From: Microbacterium ureisolvens
GTDB taxonomy: Bacteria > Actinomycetota > Actinomycetes > Actinomycetales > Microbacteriaceae
Reading direction: 5' to 3'
Assembly (NCBI RefSeq): GCF_019511645.1
Contig: NZ_JAEUAX010000004.1
Location: 303,938 to 367,937 of the forward strand
DNA length: 64,000 bases
The position numbers and the translations under genes are program-made. Shown one piece after another: positions 52,745-61,419 of this stretch. Below the pieces are notes generated by a model that saw only the letters and a program-made list of their open reading frames with translations, was not told the DNA's origin and did not search any database. How positions within the stretch are numbered: position 1 is the stretch's first letter; each line of letters opens with the position of its first letter.

Positions 52745-55617
52745 CGGCCCTCCTGCCAGTGGGGTCCCACGACGCGCGGCGTGCGCCGGGCCTCGCGGAT
52801 CGAGGCGGCGGTCGGCACGGCCAGCAGCAGGGCGATGCCGAAGATCGCGAGCTGGCCGAAGGCGATCCAGCGGCCCAGGACCGAGGCAGATGCCGCCTCC
52901 TCCGGTCGCGGCGCGATCTGGTCGACGACACGCCACAGTTCGCCTTTGGCGGTGTCGCCCACGACCACGAGCGTGTCACGCTGGCCGAGCGCGGTCATGG
53001 CGGAGAGCCGCACCGTGCGCGCGGCATCCGTCTCCGGCTCCGTGCTCGGCGCGAGCAGGATGAAGCCGATGCCGCGGTCGGCGAGCTGGCCCACCACGTC
53101 CTCCGAGGAGGGGGTGACGAGATCCGCGGCGAGCTCGGCGAGCTCGTCGTCCTGCCCGGTCGCGTCGGTGCGCGTCGACAGCAGCGTGGTCTGGCCGCCG
53201 ATCGTCTCACTGGCACCCCACACCACCTGCGCGGCGACTCCCGCGTCCGCCTGGGGCGTGAGCACGATCGTCCCGACGTCGGGATCCTCGCGTCCTTCCG
53301 CGGCGACGAAGGCGGGAAGCGTGCTCGCCGGGCCGTCCGCGATGGTCGCCGTGCCGCGGGTGAACGCGGTGAGGGAGGGCACCGCGAGCGTCGCCGCTGC
53401 CGCGAAGACGAGGGTCGCCGCGATCCCCCGCGCGAGCGCCACTCGCGGAGCCAGGCCCGCGTCGAGCGCCACGAGTGCGCCTCCGACGCCCCCGAGCCAC
53501 GCGAGGCTGAGCCCCGTGCCCGGCCAGAGCGGCACGGTGGCCGACTGCACGAACGCGACCGAGATGCCCACCACGGCGAACGCCGTGCCGAGACCGAGGG
53601 CGGTAATCACGAGCAGCGCGATGCCGGCCGCCCAGCGCTGCGTGAGCGGTGCAGCGAGGGCGAGAAGTGCGAGCGGCACGCTGAGAAGCGGCACCCACCA
53701 CGTGGGCCCGTCGGGCAGGAGCGTCGTCCAGCCGGCGAGGTCGGGGGTCGGGATCCCGGCGGCCAGCAGTGCGCGCCCGGCGGCGTCGGCCGCCACCTGG
53801 GGTCCTGCCCACGGCACCCCGGGGTCGGCCACGAGCCCCCAGGCCTGGTGGTTCGCGACGGCATTCCAGACGAGCGGGAGGGCGAGCGCCGCCGAAGGGA
53901 TGAGTGTCCAGATCAGGCGCGCGACACCTCGGCCCGCACGCAGGACGACCGCCGCCAGCACCGCGCCGATCCACACGACGAGCATCGCGGGCGCGAGCGA
54001 GGGAGCGGTAGCGATCACGCCGGCGAGGAGGATCGACGCGGCACCGGCGCCGGCCCACGAGCGATGCGCGACCGCGCCGGCGTAGAACAGCCACGGCAGC
54101 AGCAGATGCAGGATCACCCCGGTCGGGCGCCCCTGCGTCAGAGCGGCCAACAGCGTCGGCGACAACGCCCAGAGCGCTCCGCCCAGCAGGCGCAGGCTCG
54201 CCCGCTCGGTCACCCGTGTGGCGGCGAACCATCCGCCGAGCGCGGCGAGCGGAAGCGCCAGCAGCCACAGCAGCACCAGCGCGCGGGAAGGCGCCCACGC
54301 CCAGAGCGAGCCGAGCACGGCGATCACCGCCGCGAACGGATCCGCGGGGCCGACAGTGTCGAGCCCGAGCGCCCGCTGGCCGAACATGGCGTCATCCCAC
54401 AGCTGCCCGACAGTGGTCGCGAGCGGCTGGAGCGCTCCCCCGCCGAGCACCGGCCAGGCCAGCAGCGCCGGGAACGCGGCGACCGAGACCACGAGCGCCG
54501 CGAGGACGAGCCACGCACCGCCGCCGGCGAAGAACCTCAGGTCGCTGCGGCGGTGACCGCCGAGGGCGACTTCCGGGTCGTCGTCGAGTCTTTCGAGCAG
54601 TTCGCCGCGCGTCGTGCGCAGCGGCGCGATCTGAGACCACGAGACCGTTCGGGCGTGTGCGAGGCGGCGCCGCGCCCGCCACACGGGCACGAGGCGCACG
54701 AGGGCGACGACCGCCGCCGCCCATTCCGGGGCGATGCGACCGGGCTGCTTGCGGACGAGGTCCACGACCGAGCGCCACAGCGCGAGCGGGAGGATGCTCA
54801 GCCAATCCAGGATGACCATGACGGCCGGCGCGTACACAAGCCGGCGGTGCAGCTGCGCGACGCGCTCCGCGTAGGCGGCGCGACGCCGGCGCTGGGGTGT
54901 GAGCGCAGTGGGCAGGCCCGCGACGCCGTCGCCCGCGGTCGCCACCAGAGCGCTCGGGACGAGCGACACGCGTCCGCCCGCGAGACGTGCCCGCACGCCG
55001 AGATCCAGTCCCTCGTCGGCACCGGACAGTCCGCGATCGAGACCGCCGAGCCTCGTCCAGGCGTCGGTGCGGACCAGGATGCCGCGGACGTCCGCGCCGA
55101 GCACGTCCTCCCGCGCATCGTGCTGACCCTGATCGAGCTCGTCGTCGGCGAGACCGACCGTGCGACCGAACCGCGTCATCCCGGCACCGAGCGACACGAT
55201 CTCGGTGCGATCGTCCCAGCGCACGAGCTTGGGTGCGACGAAGGCGACCGACGGCGACCGCTCGAGCGCGCCGACGAGGCGCGCGAGCGCGTCGGGCTCC
55301 GGCGCGGTGTCCTGGGCGAGGAGCCACACCGCGTCGCCGTCGAGCCGCGGCGTGACCAGAGCGGTCGCCGCCGCGTAGCCGATCGACGCCGGTGCCCGGA
55401 AGACGAACTCGGCGCCCGCGGCATCCGCGATCTCGAAGAGATGGTCGTCGCCCCCGCACACCACGATCGTGAGGACATCGACGGGGCGCGTCTGCCCGTG
55501 GAGCGCGGCGAGCGTGCGCTTCAGATGGAATGCCGCCGGGGTTCGACCATCGGGTCTGACCACCAGGATCGCGTGGACGCGGTTGGAGGAGACGGTGTTC
55601 GACGTGGCGGTGGGCAT
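52741..55617 (-). CDS. Large membrane glycosyltransferase, family 2
   Basis: 958 residues. The N-terminal GT2 domain (about 10-240) includes the nucleotide-sugar region VVCGGDDHL and WLLAQDTAPEPDAL in place of a classical DXD. From about 255 to 820 there are a dozen or so membrane helices (VLLWLLALPLAALGGWFAATR, IPSAALALPLVWNAVA, LLSVPLALLALAA). A C-terminal extracytoplasmic segment and a last helix follow. It probably transfers a sugar in cell-wall polysaccharide assembly, and overlaps DUF5719 by 4 bases. Donor and acceptor are not known. Confidence 0.85.
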   Translation of the reverse strand: MPTATSNTVSSNRVHAILVVRPDGRTPAAFHLKRTLAALHGQTRPVDVLTIVVCGGDDHLFEIADAAGAEFVFRAPASIGYAAATALVTPRLDGDAVWLLAQDTAPEPDALARLVGALERSPSVAFVAPKLVRWDDRTEIVSLGAGMTRFGRTVGLADDELDQGQHDAREDVLGADVRGILVRTDAWTRLGGLDRGLSGADEGLDLGVRARLAGGRVSLVPSALVATAGDGVAGLPTALTPQRRRRAAYAERVAQLHRRLVYAPAVMVILDWLSILPLALWRSVVDLVRKQPGRIAPEWAAAVVALVRLVPVWRARRRLAHARTVSWSQIAPLRTTRGELLERLDDDPEVALGGHRRSDLRFFAGGGAWLVLAALVVSVAAFPALLAWPVLGGGALQPLATTVGQLWDDAMFGQRALGLDTVGPADPFAAVIAVLGSLWAWAPSRALVLLWLLALPLAALGGWFAATRVTERASLRLLGGALWALSPTLLAALTQGRPTGVILHLLLPWLFYAGAVAHRSWAGAGAASILLAGVIATAPSLAPAMLVVWIGAVLAAVVLRAGRGVARLIWTLIPSAALALPLVWNAVANHQAWGLVADPGVPWAGPQVAADAAGRALLAAGIPTPDLAGWTTLLPDGPTWWVPLLSVPLALLALAAPLTQRWAAGIALLVITALGLGTAFAVVGISVAFVQSATVPLWPGTGLSLAWLGGVGGALVALDAGLAPRVALARGIAATLVFAAAATLAVPSLTAFTRGTATIADGPASTLPAFVAAEGREDPDVGTIVLTPQADAGVAAQVVWGASETIGGQTTLLSTRTDATGQDDELAELAADLVTPSSEDVVGQLADRGIGFILLAPSTEPETDAARTVRLSAMTALGQRDTLVVVGDTAKGELWRVVDQIAPRPEEAASASVLGRWIAFGQLAIFGIALLLAVPTAASIREARRTPRVVGPHWQEGR

Positions 55618-55669
55618 GTCCTGGTCAGCCTAGGTCGCGCTCGAAGGTCACGCCGGGCGCACGCGCCGG

Positions 55670-55693
55670 GTCGGCCGGATCGAACCGGCCGAC
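55670..55693 (-). terminator. Hairpin terminator after whiB2
   Basis: GTCGGCCGG-ATCGAA-CCGGCCGAC is a 9-bp perfect stem that can be extended by CGCCGG/CGGCG with one bulge. It lies 11 bases downstream of the leftward whiB2 stop. Confidence 0.75.
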
Positions 55694-55704
55694 CGGCGTG
55701 CGCG

Positions 55705-56031
55705 TCAGCCCGCTCGGCGCTTCAGCTTGCGACGCTCGCGCTCACTGAGACCGCCCCAGATGCCGAATCGCTCGTCGTTCTGCAGCGCATAGTCGAGGCA
55801 TTCGCCTCGCACGTCGCACGACGTGCAGATGCGCTTCGCATCACGCGTGGAGCCGCCCTTCTCGGGGAAGAACGCCTCCGGATCGGTCTGCGCACACAGT
55901 GCGTCGGTCTGCCATGCGAGCGGATTGTCGTCTTCCGCGTCGATGTTGCGGCGTACCCCCGGAACCCCCAGTTGAACCGGATCGACGAACCAGTCGTCGG
56001 GAACGCCGGAACGGAATTGCGAAACCGTCAT
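55705..56031 (-). CDS. whiB2: WhiB2/WhmD-type iron-sulfur regulator
   Basis: 108 residues. Cluster ligands C46, C69, C72 and C78, turn GIWGG (90-94), and basic tail SERERRKLKRRAG. The N-terminal about 40 residues precede the domain, as in WhiB2. In mycobacteria it is essential and needed for septation. A good promoter is present at 56082-56110. Position beside manA matches Rv3260c. Confidence 0.95.
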   Translation of the reverse strand: MTVSQFRSGVPDDWFVDPVQLGVPGVRRNIDAEDDNPLAWQTDALCAQTDPEAFFPEKGGSTRDAKRICTSCDVRGECLDYALQNDERFGIWGGLSERERRKLKRRAG

Positions 56032-56081
56032 GTCGTTCTCACCCCCCGTGATCCTGCTCCACGCTGGTGCGTGTACGGCTA

Positions 56082-56110
56082 ATTACACCCGTGTAGTTCG
56101 ACGAGGTCAA
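56082..56110 (-). promoter_or_regulatory. Promoter of whiB2
   Basis: On the minus strand TTGACC (56110-56105), 17 bases, TGTAAT (56087-56082), close to sigma-70 consensus. TACAC-CC-GTGTA (56084-56095) overlaps the -10 as a possible operator. The leader to the start codon is about 45 bases. Confidence 0.6.
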
Positions 56111-56225
56111 GTCGCAGATAGTAAACGCTCAACCGACTCTTGAACCTTCACGACGCGCCGACGGCGTGTCGCTCTGTCATAACGGTCCGATGAGAAACCG
56201 ATGAGGCGCCGATGAGAGCGGCGGT

Positions 56226-57374
56226 TCAGCGGCCCGGGAGCGCGACGAAGAGCTCGCCGGAACCCGACACATGCAGGCCGCCTTCGTTCGGGGTGACGAG
56301 CACCGCGGCGCCCGGCGAGAGCGTCGCCGCGTCGTTGCTCGCGAGCGCCGCCACCGCCGGAGACCCCGCCGTCGCGACCGCGATAGCCGGCCCCTCGAGC
56401 GCGACGTCGACGCCCTCCGCGCTCGGCGAGACGGCGAGCAGCGCGAAGTCGGCGACCGGCACGTCGTACTGGCGCACGCCCGCCGCGATCTCACGGGGCC
56501 GGATGACGGGCGGAAGGCCCGGCGTCGCGTCGAGCACGCTCACCAGCTCCGCCGCGTCGACGTGCTTGGGGGTGAGCCCGCCGCGCAGCACGTTGTCGCT
56601 CGCGGCCATGAGCTCCACGCCGAGACCCTCGAGGTACGCGTGCAGAACCCCCGCCGGAACGAAGAGCCCCTCGCCCCGGTGAAGGGTCACGAGGTTCATG
56701 AGCAGCGCGACGACGATTCCCGGATCGCCCGGGAACGCGCCGTCCAGCGTGCGGGCGAGGGCGAGCTCGGCGGCGAACTCGTCGGACTCGGCCGCGACGG
56801 CGGCCGTGATCACGTCGCGTGCGGCGTCGGCGCCGTCCGACAGCAGCCAGCCGATGACGGCCGAGAGCGAGGCATCCGTTCCCTCCAGTCGCTCGGCGAG
56901 CGGCGCGGCACCCGGTCCGAGCGTCGCGATGAGGCGCCGCGTGGCGTCGAGCTCGCGAAGGCCGGCAAGCGCTCGGAAGGTGTCGCTCAGCGCGACGATG
57001 AGCTCGGGCTTGTGGTTCGCATCGCGATACGTGCGGTCGGCCGCGTCGCGGGGGATCCCCGCGGCCTCCTCGCGCGCGAAGCCGGCCTCGGCCTGCGCCT
57101 TCGACGGGTGCGCCTGGATGGAGAGAGCGGATGCTGCGGCCAGCAGCTTGAGCAGATACGGCAGGGGTTCCCCCACACCCGACGCCGCGCCTTCGTCGGC
57201 GATCCAGCGGTCGAGCGTGCGACCGTCGGCCGTCTCGGACGGATCGCCGGGGTGATCGCCGAACCAGACCTCCGCCTCGGGGCGACCGGACGGCGCGCGC
57301 CCCTCGAGATCGGCGAGCAGGGAGGTCGAGCCCCAGGCGTAATCGCGGGGGTCGTTCGCGAGCGGGATCAGCAC
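56226..57374 (-). CDS. manA: Mannose-6-phosphate isomerase, class I
   Basis: 382 residues. It interconverts fructose-6-phosphate and mannose-6-phosphate. Visible zinc-site segments are IQAHPSKAQAEAGFAREE, DANHKPELIVAL and VLHAYLEGLGVELMAASDNVLRGGLTPKHVD. ATG at 57374 starts MLIPLANDPRDYAWGSTS, the conserved N terminus. It supplies mannose for surface glycans made by the neighbouring genes. It is divergent from the polymerase pair (79 bp). Confidence 0.94.
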   Translation of the reverse strand: MLIPLANDPRDYAWGSTSLLADLEGRAPSGRPEAEVWFGDHPGDPSETADGRTLDRWIADEGAASGVGEPLPYLLKLLAAASALSIQAHPSKAQAEAGFAREEAAGIPRDAADRTYRDANHKPELIVALSDTFRALAGLRELDATRRLIATLGPGAAPLAERLEGTDASLSAVIGWLLSDGADAARDVITAAVAAESDEFAAELALARTLDGAFPGDPGIVVALLMNLVTLHRGEGLFVPAGVLHAYLEGLGVELMAASDNVLRGGLTPKHVDAAELVSVLDATPGLPPVIRPREIAAGVRQYDVPVADFALLAVSPSAEGVDVALEGPAIAVATAGSPAVAALASNDAATLSPGAAVLVTPNEGGLHVSGSGELFVALPGR

Positions 57375-57453
57375 CCGAACAGCCTAGCCAGGCGTGGTCA
57401 CACCCCTTCCCGGGCTCGCGGAGCGCATGGCCGCCCGGGGTAACCTGAGAGCG

Positions 57454-58932
57454 ATGGCCGTCCATTCCAAGCATCCGGCGTCGGCGCCGCCGGAACCGCC
57501 GGTCCGCGAGAAGACCGGCCATATCATGCTGCGCGGCTGGTGCATCCTCGTTCTCTTCATGTCGCTGTCGGGCACGGCGTGGGTCAACGCCTTCGGCGAA
57601 CTCACCACGACGGTCATCACCATCGCGGGCGGCGTGCTCTCGGCCGTGCTGTGGATGGTGCTGCGTCCGCCCGTGCAGTGGCGCCGGCTCCCCTGGTTCG
57701 TGGTCGCGTACGTCGCCTGGGCGACGCTGTCGCTGGCGTGGTCGGCGTGGCCCGCGACGACCGCGCTCACCCTGCTGCTGCTGTGGATCACCACGCTGCA
57801 GGCACTCTTCATCGGAAGCGTGCTCACCTGGCGCGAGCTCGTCCGGGCGTCCGCGTCGGCGCTCAAGTGGGTCATGGCGCTCTCGTTCCTGTTCGAGCTC
57901 TGGGTGTGGGTGTTCGTGCGGGCACCGATCCTGCCGGGCTTCGTCGTCGACAAGGCGGACGACCCCATCGAGTACTGGTCGCGCAACAACCTCTTCGAGT
58001 GGGACAAGCGCATCCAGGGCATCATGGGCAACGCCAACCTCCTGGCACCCGTCGCCCTCCTCGCGATCATCGTGTTCAGCATCCGTCTCGCCTCCGGCGC
58101 GCCGCGGCGCACGTTCCTGTGGATCTGGATCGGGCTGTCGGCGTTCCTGTTCGTGCGCGCCGGATCGGCAACGGCCTATCTCACGGCCGCCGCCGTCGTC
58201 GTCGTGCTGGTCACCGTGCTGCTGATGCGGCGGGCCACGAAGCCGGGTGAGCGGACGAAGTACTACGTCGGCTATGTCGTCGTGGGCCTCGGCGGGCTTG
58301 TGGCGCTATGGCTCCTGCGCGACACGATCTTCACCTCGCTGGGCCGCAGCGCCGACCTCACCGGCCGCGAGCGCATCTGGGAGGCCGTACTCGCCCGCGC
58401 CGCGGAGCGGCCGTGGACCGGCTGGGGCTTCGCGACACCATGGGTGCCCTCGGACCCGGCCTTCGACGGCTGGATCATCGACCACGGGCAGACAGTGATG
58501 CAAGCCCACAACATGTGGGTCGATGTGGCGATGCAGCTCGGCATCGTCGGCGTGGTGCTGCTCGCGCTGCTGTACCTCGCATTCGTGTGGCGTGCGTGGT
58601 TCTTCGCCATCGATCGGCCGCGGTGGGACCTCCGCGCAGATCGGCCCTACTCGCCGCTCACGCTGCTGCCCACCCTCGTCGGGGCGATCCTCCTCGTGCA
58701 GGGGCTCGCCGAGTCGAGCCCGCTGCTGCTGTGGGGCTGGCTCTTCCTCGTGATGCTCGGCTCCAAGATCAAGCAGTCGCCGCACGTCGGCGTCGGCCCC
58801 GCCGAGCAGACGGTCGCGATCGAGCGCGGCGACGCGGTCGAGCGGGATCGGCGCGCCGTGCGCGAGCCGGGTACCCCTGCATCCAGCGGCGGCGCTGCGG
58901 CGGACGACCTGCCGGCAGGGCGCGGCGCGTGA
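57454..58932 (+). CDS. O-antigen ligase/polymerase-like membrane protein (first)
   Basis: 492 residues. About ten to twelve membrane helices span residues about 30-440; the WaaL/Wzy-type region has a large extracytoplasmic loop with GRERIWEAVLARAAERPWTGWGF and the TVMQAHNMWVDVAMQLG segment containing the conserved H. The tail is charged and Ala/Pro-rich. ATG 57454 is chosen; TAACCT seven bases before it suggests a leaderless mRNA. Such proteins polymerise or ligate lipid-linked glycans. It overlaps the next gene by 4 bases. Confidence 0.85.
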   Translation: MAVHSKHPASAPPEPPVREKTGHIMLRGWCILVLFMSLSGTAWVNAFGELTTTVITIAGGVLSAVLWMVLRPPVQWRRLPWFVVAYVAWATLSLAWSAWPATTALTLLLLWITTLQALFIGSVLTWRELVRASASALKWVMALSFLFELWVWVFVRAPILPGFVVDKADDPIEYWSRNNLFEWDKRIQGIMGNANLLAPVALLAIIVFSIRLASGAPRRTFLWIWIGLSAFLFVRAGSATAYLTAAAVVVVLVTVLLMRRATKPGERTKYYVGYVVVGLGGLVALWLLRDTIFTSLGRSADLTGRERIWEAVLARAAERPWTGWGFATPWVPSDPAFDGWIIDHGQTVMQAHNMWVDVAMQLGIVGVVLLALLYLAFVWRAWFFAIDRPRWDLRADRPYSPLTLLPTLVGAILLVQGLAESSPLLLWGWLFLVMLGSKIKQSPHVGVGPAEQTVAIERGDAVERDRRAVREPGTPASSGGAAADDLPAGRGA

Positions 58933-60284
58933 CCGACTCGCCGCATGCCGCAGGGCCCGGATGGCTGGGCACACTGCTGGCCTCGGCATCCTTCGCCCGC
59001 GCCTTCACCCTCGTCGTCTTCGCCACGGTCTTCTCGGCATATGCCATCGAACGCATCGCCGGCGCCGTCACCTACGTCACGATCGTGACCGGCCTCTGCG
59101 TGCTCGGTCTGTCGATGATGATCGCGCGCCGCCCTGAGCTGTCGCTCCTTCGTCTGGTGCCGACGACCGTCGTGATCTTCGTGGCCTGGGCGTTCGCGAG
59201 CATCTTCTGGTCGAGCGATTCGAGCGCCTCGTTCTGGAGCTGGCTGTCGATGGCGGCGCTCGCGTTCCTCGCGGTCGTCATCGGGCACGTGCGCGACACC
59301 CTTCAGACCGTGCGCGCGCTCGGCGATGTGCTGCGCGTGCTCCTCGGCGTCTCGCTCGCGCTCGAGGTGCTCTCGGGCATCCTGCTCGACATCCCGTTCA
59401 CGTTCCTCGGCATCCAGGGCAGGATCGCCGAGTTGGGCCCCGTGCAGGGCATCTTCGGCACGCGCAACCTGCTGGGCTTCGTCGCCGTGATGGCGCTCAT
59501 CACGTTCCTCATCGAGTACCGCACGCAGTCGGTGCGCCCCGGTGTCTCGCTGGCATCGGTGGTGCTGGCGGGCGGCCTCGCGGTCCTGAGCGACTCCCCC
59601 ACCGTCGTCGTGCTCGCCGTGGGGGTCGGGCTCGCCGTCGGCGCCCTCGCCCTCGTGCGTCACGCGCGTCCCGAGCGCCGCGCGGGCCTGCAGCTGGCAC
59701 TCGGGGCCCTCGTCGTCATCGGGGTCTTCGCGGGCTACACGGCGAGGCATCCGATCATCGCCCTGCTCGGCGCAGGCACCGACTTCTCGATGCGCGTGGA
59801 GCTGTGGAACTTCATGGTCGACATCCTCCGCCAGAAGCCCGTGCAGGGCTTCGGGTGGTTCGGCGTCTGGGACCAGGGCGAATACCCCTTCAACGCCATC
59901 AACTTCTGGCTCGGCAAGGACCACGCCACCGGGCTCAACGCCTACTTCGACGTGGCCCTGCAGCTCGGCTGGGTCGGGCTGGTGCTGTTCCTCGCGCTGG
60001 GGGCGCTCGCGTTGGCGCGGTCGTGGCTGGTCGCCGGCGAGCGCCGGTCTGTCGTGTACGCGTGGACGCCCCTGATGCTCGTCGCCCTGCTCGTGGACTC
60101 GATGTTCGAGAGCTTCACTCTCACGGGACTCGGGTGGCTCATGCTCGTCCTCTGCGCCGTTCGTGCGGGTCAGTCACGCTCCTGGCGCGAGAAGCTCGAC
60201 AGCGGGACGGATGCTGAGGGGCCCGGCTCGGTGAGCGGTTCGGGGTTGCCGCACGCCCAGGGAGACCAAGGGACGGCAGGGTAG
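58929..60284 (+). CDS. O-antigen ligase/polymerase-like membrane protein (second)
   Basis: 451 residues, GTG start on the previous stop. About ten to twelve membrane helices; the conserved loop contains FSMRVELWNFMVDILRQKPVQGFGWFGVW and later KDHATGLNAYFDVALQLG, aligned with the first protein's RERIW...GWGF and HNMWVDVAMQLG. The two are clear paralogues but divergent. The second has no long charged tail. Overlap implies stoichiometric production, perhaps one polymerase and one ligase (inference). Confidence 0.84.
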   Translation: MTDSPHAAGPGWLGTLLASASFARAFTLVVFATVFSAYAIERIAGAVTYVTIVTGLCVLGLSMMIARRPELSLLRLVPTTVVIFVAWAFASIFWSSDSSASFWSWLSMAALAFLAVVIGHVRDTLQTVRALGDVLRVLLGVSLALEVLSGILLDIPFTFLGIQGRIAELGPVQGIFGTRNLLGFVAVMALITFLIEYRTQSVRPGVSLASVVLAGGLAVLSDSPTVVVLAVGVGLAVGALALVRHARPERRAGLQLALGALVVIGVFAGYTARHPIIALLGAGTDFSMRVELWNFMVDILRQKPVQGFGWFGVWDQGEYPFNAINFWLGKDHATGLNAYFDVALQLGWVGLVLFLALGALALARSWLVAGERRSVVYAWTPLMLVALLVDSMFESFTLTGLGWLMLVLCAVRAGQSRSWREKLDSGTDAEGPGSVSGSGLPHAQGDQGTAG

Positions 60285-60341
60285 GCTTCTCTCCGGCCCG
60301 ACGTCCCGGCGCCCCGCCATTCTTCTCCGGAGATCATCCCC

Positions 60342-61328
60342 GTGACCCACGCTTCGTCCGCCGCGCAGTTCGACCCCGCATCCGCGACCATCGCCGTCGT
60401 CACCTACAACCGGTCGGGACTGCTGGCGCGTCTGCTGACGAGCATGACGACGATGGACCCGAAGCCGGGCCACATCGTCGTGATCGACAACGCCTCGACG
60501 GACGACACGACCGACGTCGTCGAGTCTTTCCGTGAGAGCCTCGAGCCCTCTGTGCTGATCTACCGACGGCTGGACACCAACACCGGCGGTTCGGGTGGCT
60601 TCAGCGAGGGCATGCGCGTCGCCTACGAGCTGGGCTCCGAGTGGATCTGGCTCATGGACGACGACGTCGAGGTCCTCCCCGACGGCCTCGCCAAGATGGG
60701 CAAGTGGGCGCCGCGCTTCAAGAGCATCCAGGGTCGCCGCTACGACTACGACGGCAGTCCCTTCTACTGGCAGTACCGCATCGCCGAGCCCCTGGGCATC
60801 CCGATCCCCTACGCGCCGGCAGAATTCGATGAGTCCGGCTACAAGCCGATGAACTCCGGATGCTTCGAGGGCATGTTCATCCACCGCGACATCGTGCAGC
60901 AGATCGGCCTGCCCGACCCGCGCTTCTTCATCTACTGGGACGACCAGATGTACGGCTGGCTGGCTTCACGCAAGACCCAGTCGGTGATCGTCGACGAATT
61001 CGTGCTGCGCCGCACGCGCGAGATCAAGCAGTGGGACATGGGCATCCGCCACATGAACGCCTCGAGCAACGCGTACCGGTACTACATCATGCGCAACCGC
61101 GCGTACATCAAGAAGTACTACCGCTCGCTCGACGTCTACAACCCTCTGCTGTTCGGTCTGGGCACGAGCCTGACGTTCGGCAAGGAGCTCATCCGGCTGG
61201 TGTTCGTGGAGCGCACTTTCCGCGGAACGTCGAATCTGTTCCGGGGCCTGCGCGACGGACGCAAGATCGCGAAGGATGCCTCGTGGCAGCCGATGCCGCC
61301 GCTCGAGGCCGCGACGGCACAGGCCTGA
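60342..61328 (+). CDS. Glycosyltransferase family 2 (GlfT1-like)
   Basis: 328 residues, GTG start, GGAG site upstream. GT-A domain with IAVVTYNRSGLLARLL, the IDNASTDDT turn, TNTGGSGGFSEGMRVAYE and the metal-binding WLMDDDVEV. The C-terminal half contains WDDQMYGWLAS. Motifs resemble galactofuranosyl or rhamnosyl transferases that extend actinobacterial wall polysaccharides. Cytoplasmic or membrane-associated. It follows the two polymerase-like genes. Confidence 0.87.
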   Translation: MTHASSAAQFDPASATIAVVTYNRSGLLARLLTSMTTMDPKPGHIVVIDNASTDDTTDVVESFRESLEPSVLIYRRLDTNTGGSGGFSEGMRVAYELGSEWIWLMDDDVEVLPDGLAKMGKWAPRFKSIQGRRYDYDGSPFYWQYRIAEPLGIPIPYAPAEFDESGYKPMNSGCFEGMFIHRDIVQQIGLPDPRFFIYWDDQMYGWLASRKTQSVIVDEFVLRRTREIKQWDMGIRHMNASSNAYRYYIMRNRAYIKKYYRSLDVYNPLLFGLGTSLTFGKELIRLVFVERTFRGTSNLFRGLRDGRKIAKDASWQPMPPLEAATAQA

Positions 61329-61359
61329 CCGACGTTGGAATTCGAAGTACCAAACGCCT

Positions 61360-61368
61360 GCTAGATTC
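61360..61368 (+). promoter_or_regulatory. Extended -10 element before the repeat protein
   Basis: TGCTAGATT has the extended -10 form (TG-N-TAGATT), 51 bases before the GTG start. A weak -35, TTCGAA, lies 15 bases upstream of it. Confidence 0.4.
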
Positions 61369-61419
61369 TGATCACCCGACCGCCTGGGCGGGCTCATCGG
61401 CTCGTTTCTGGGGTGTTAC

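Noticed and set aside
52759..56082. 1107-residue open frame opposite the large glycosyltransferase
   Set aside because: Composition is Arg/Glu/Gly-rich shadow sequence of the GT2 and whiB2 genes; no start site or motif.
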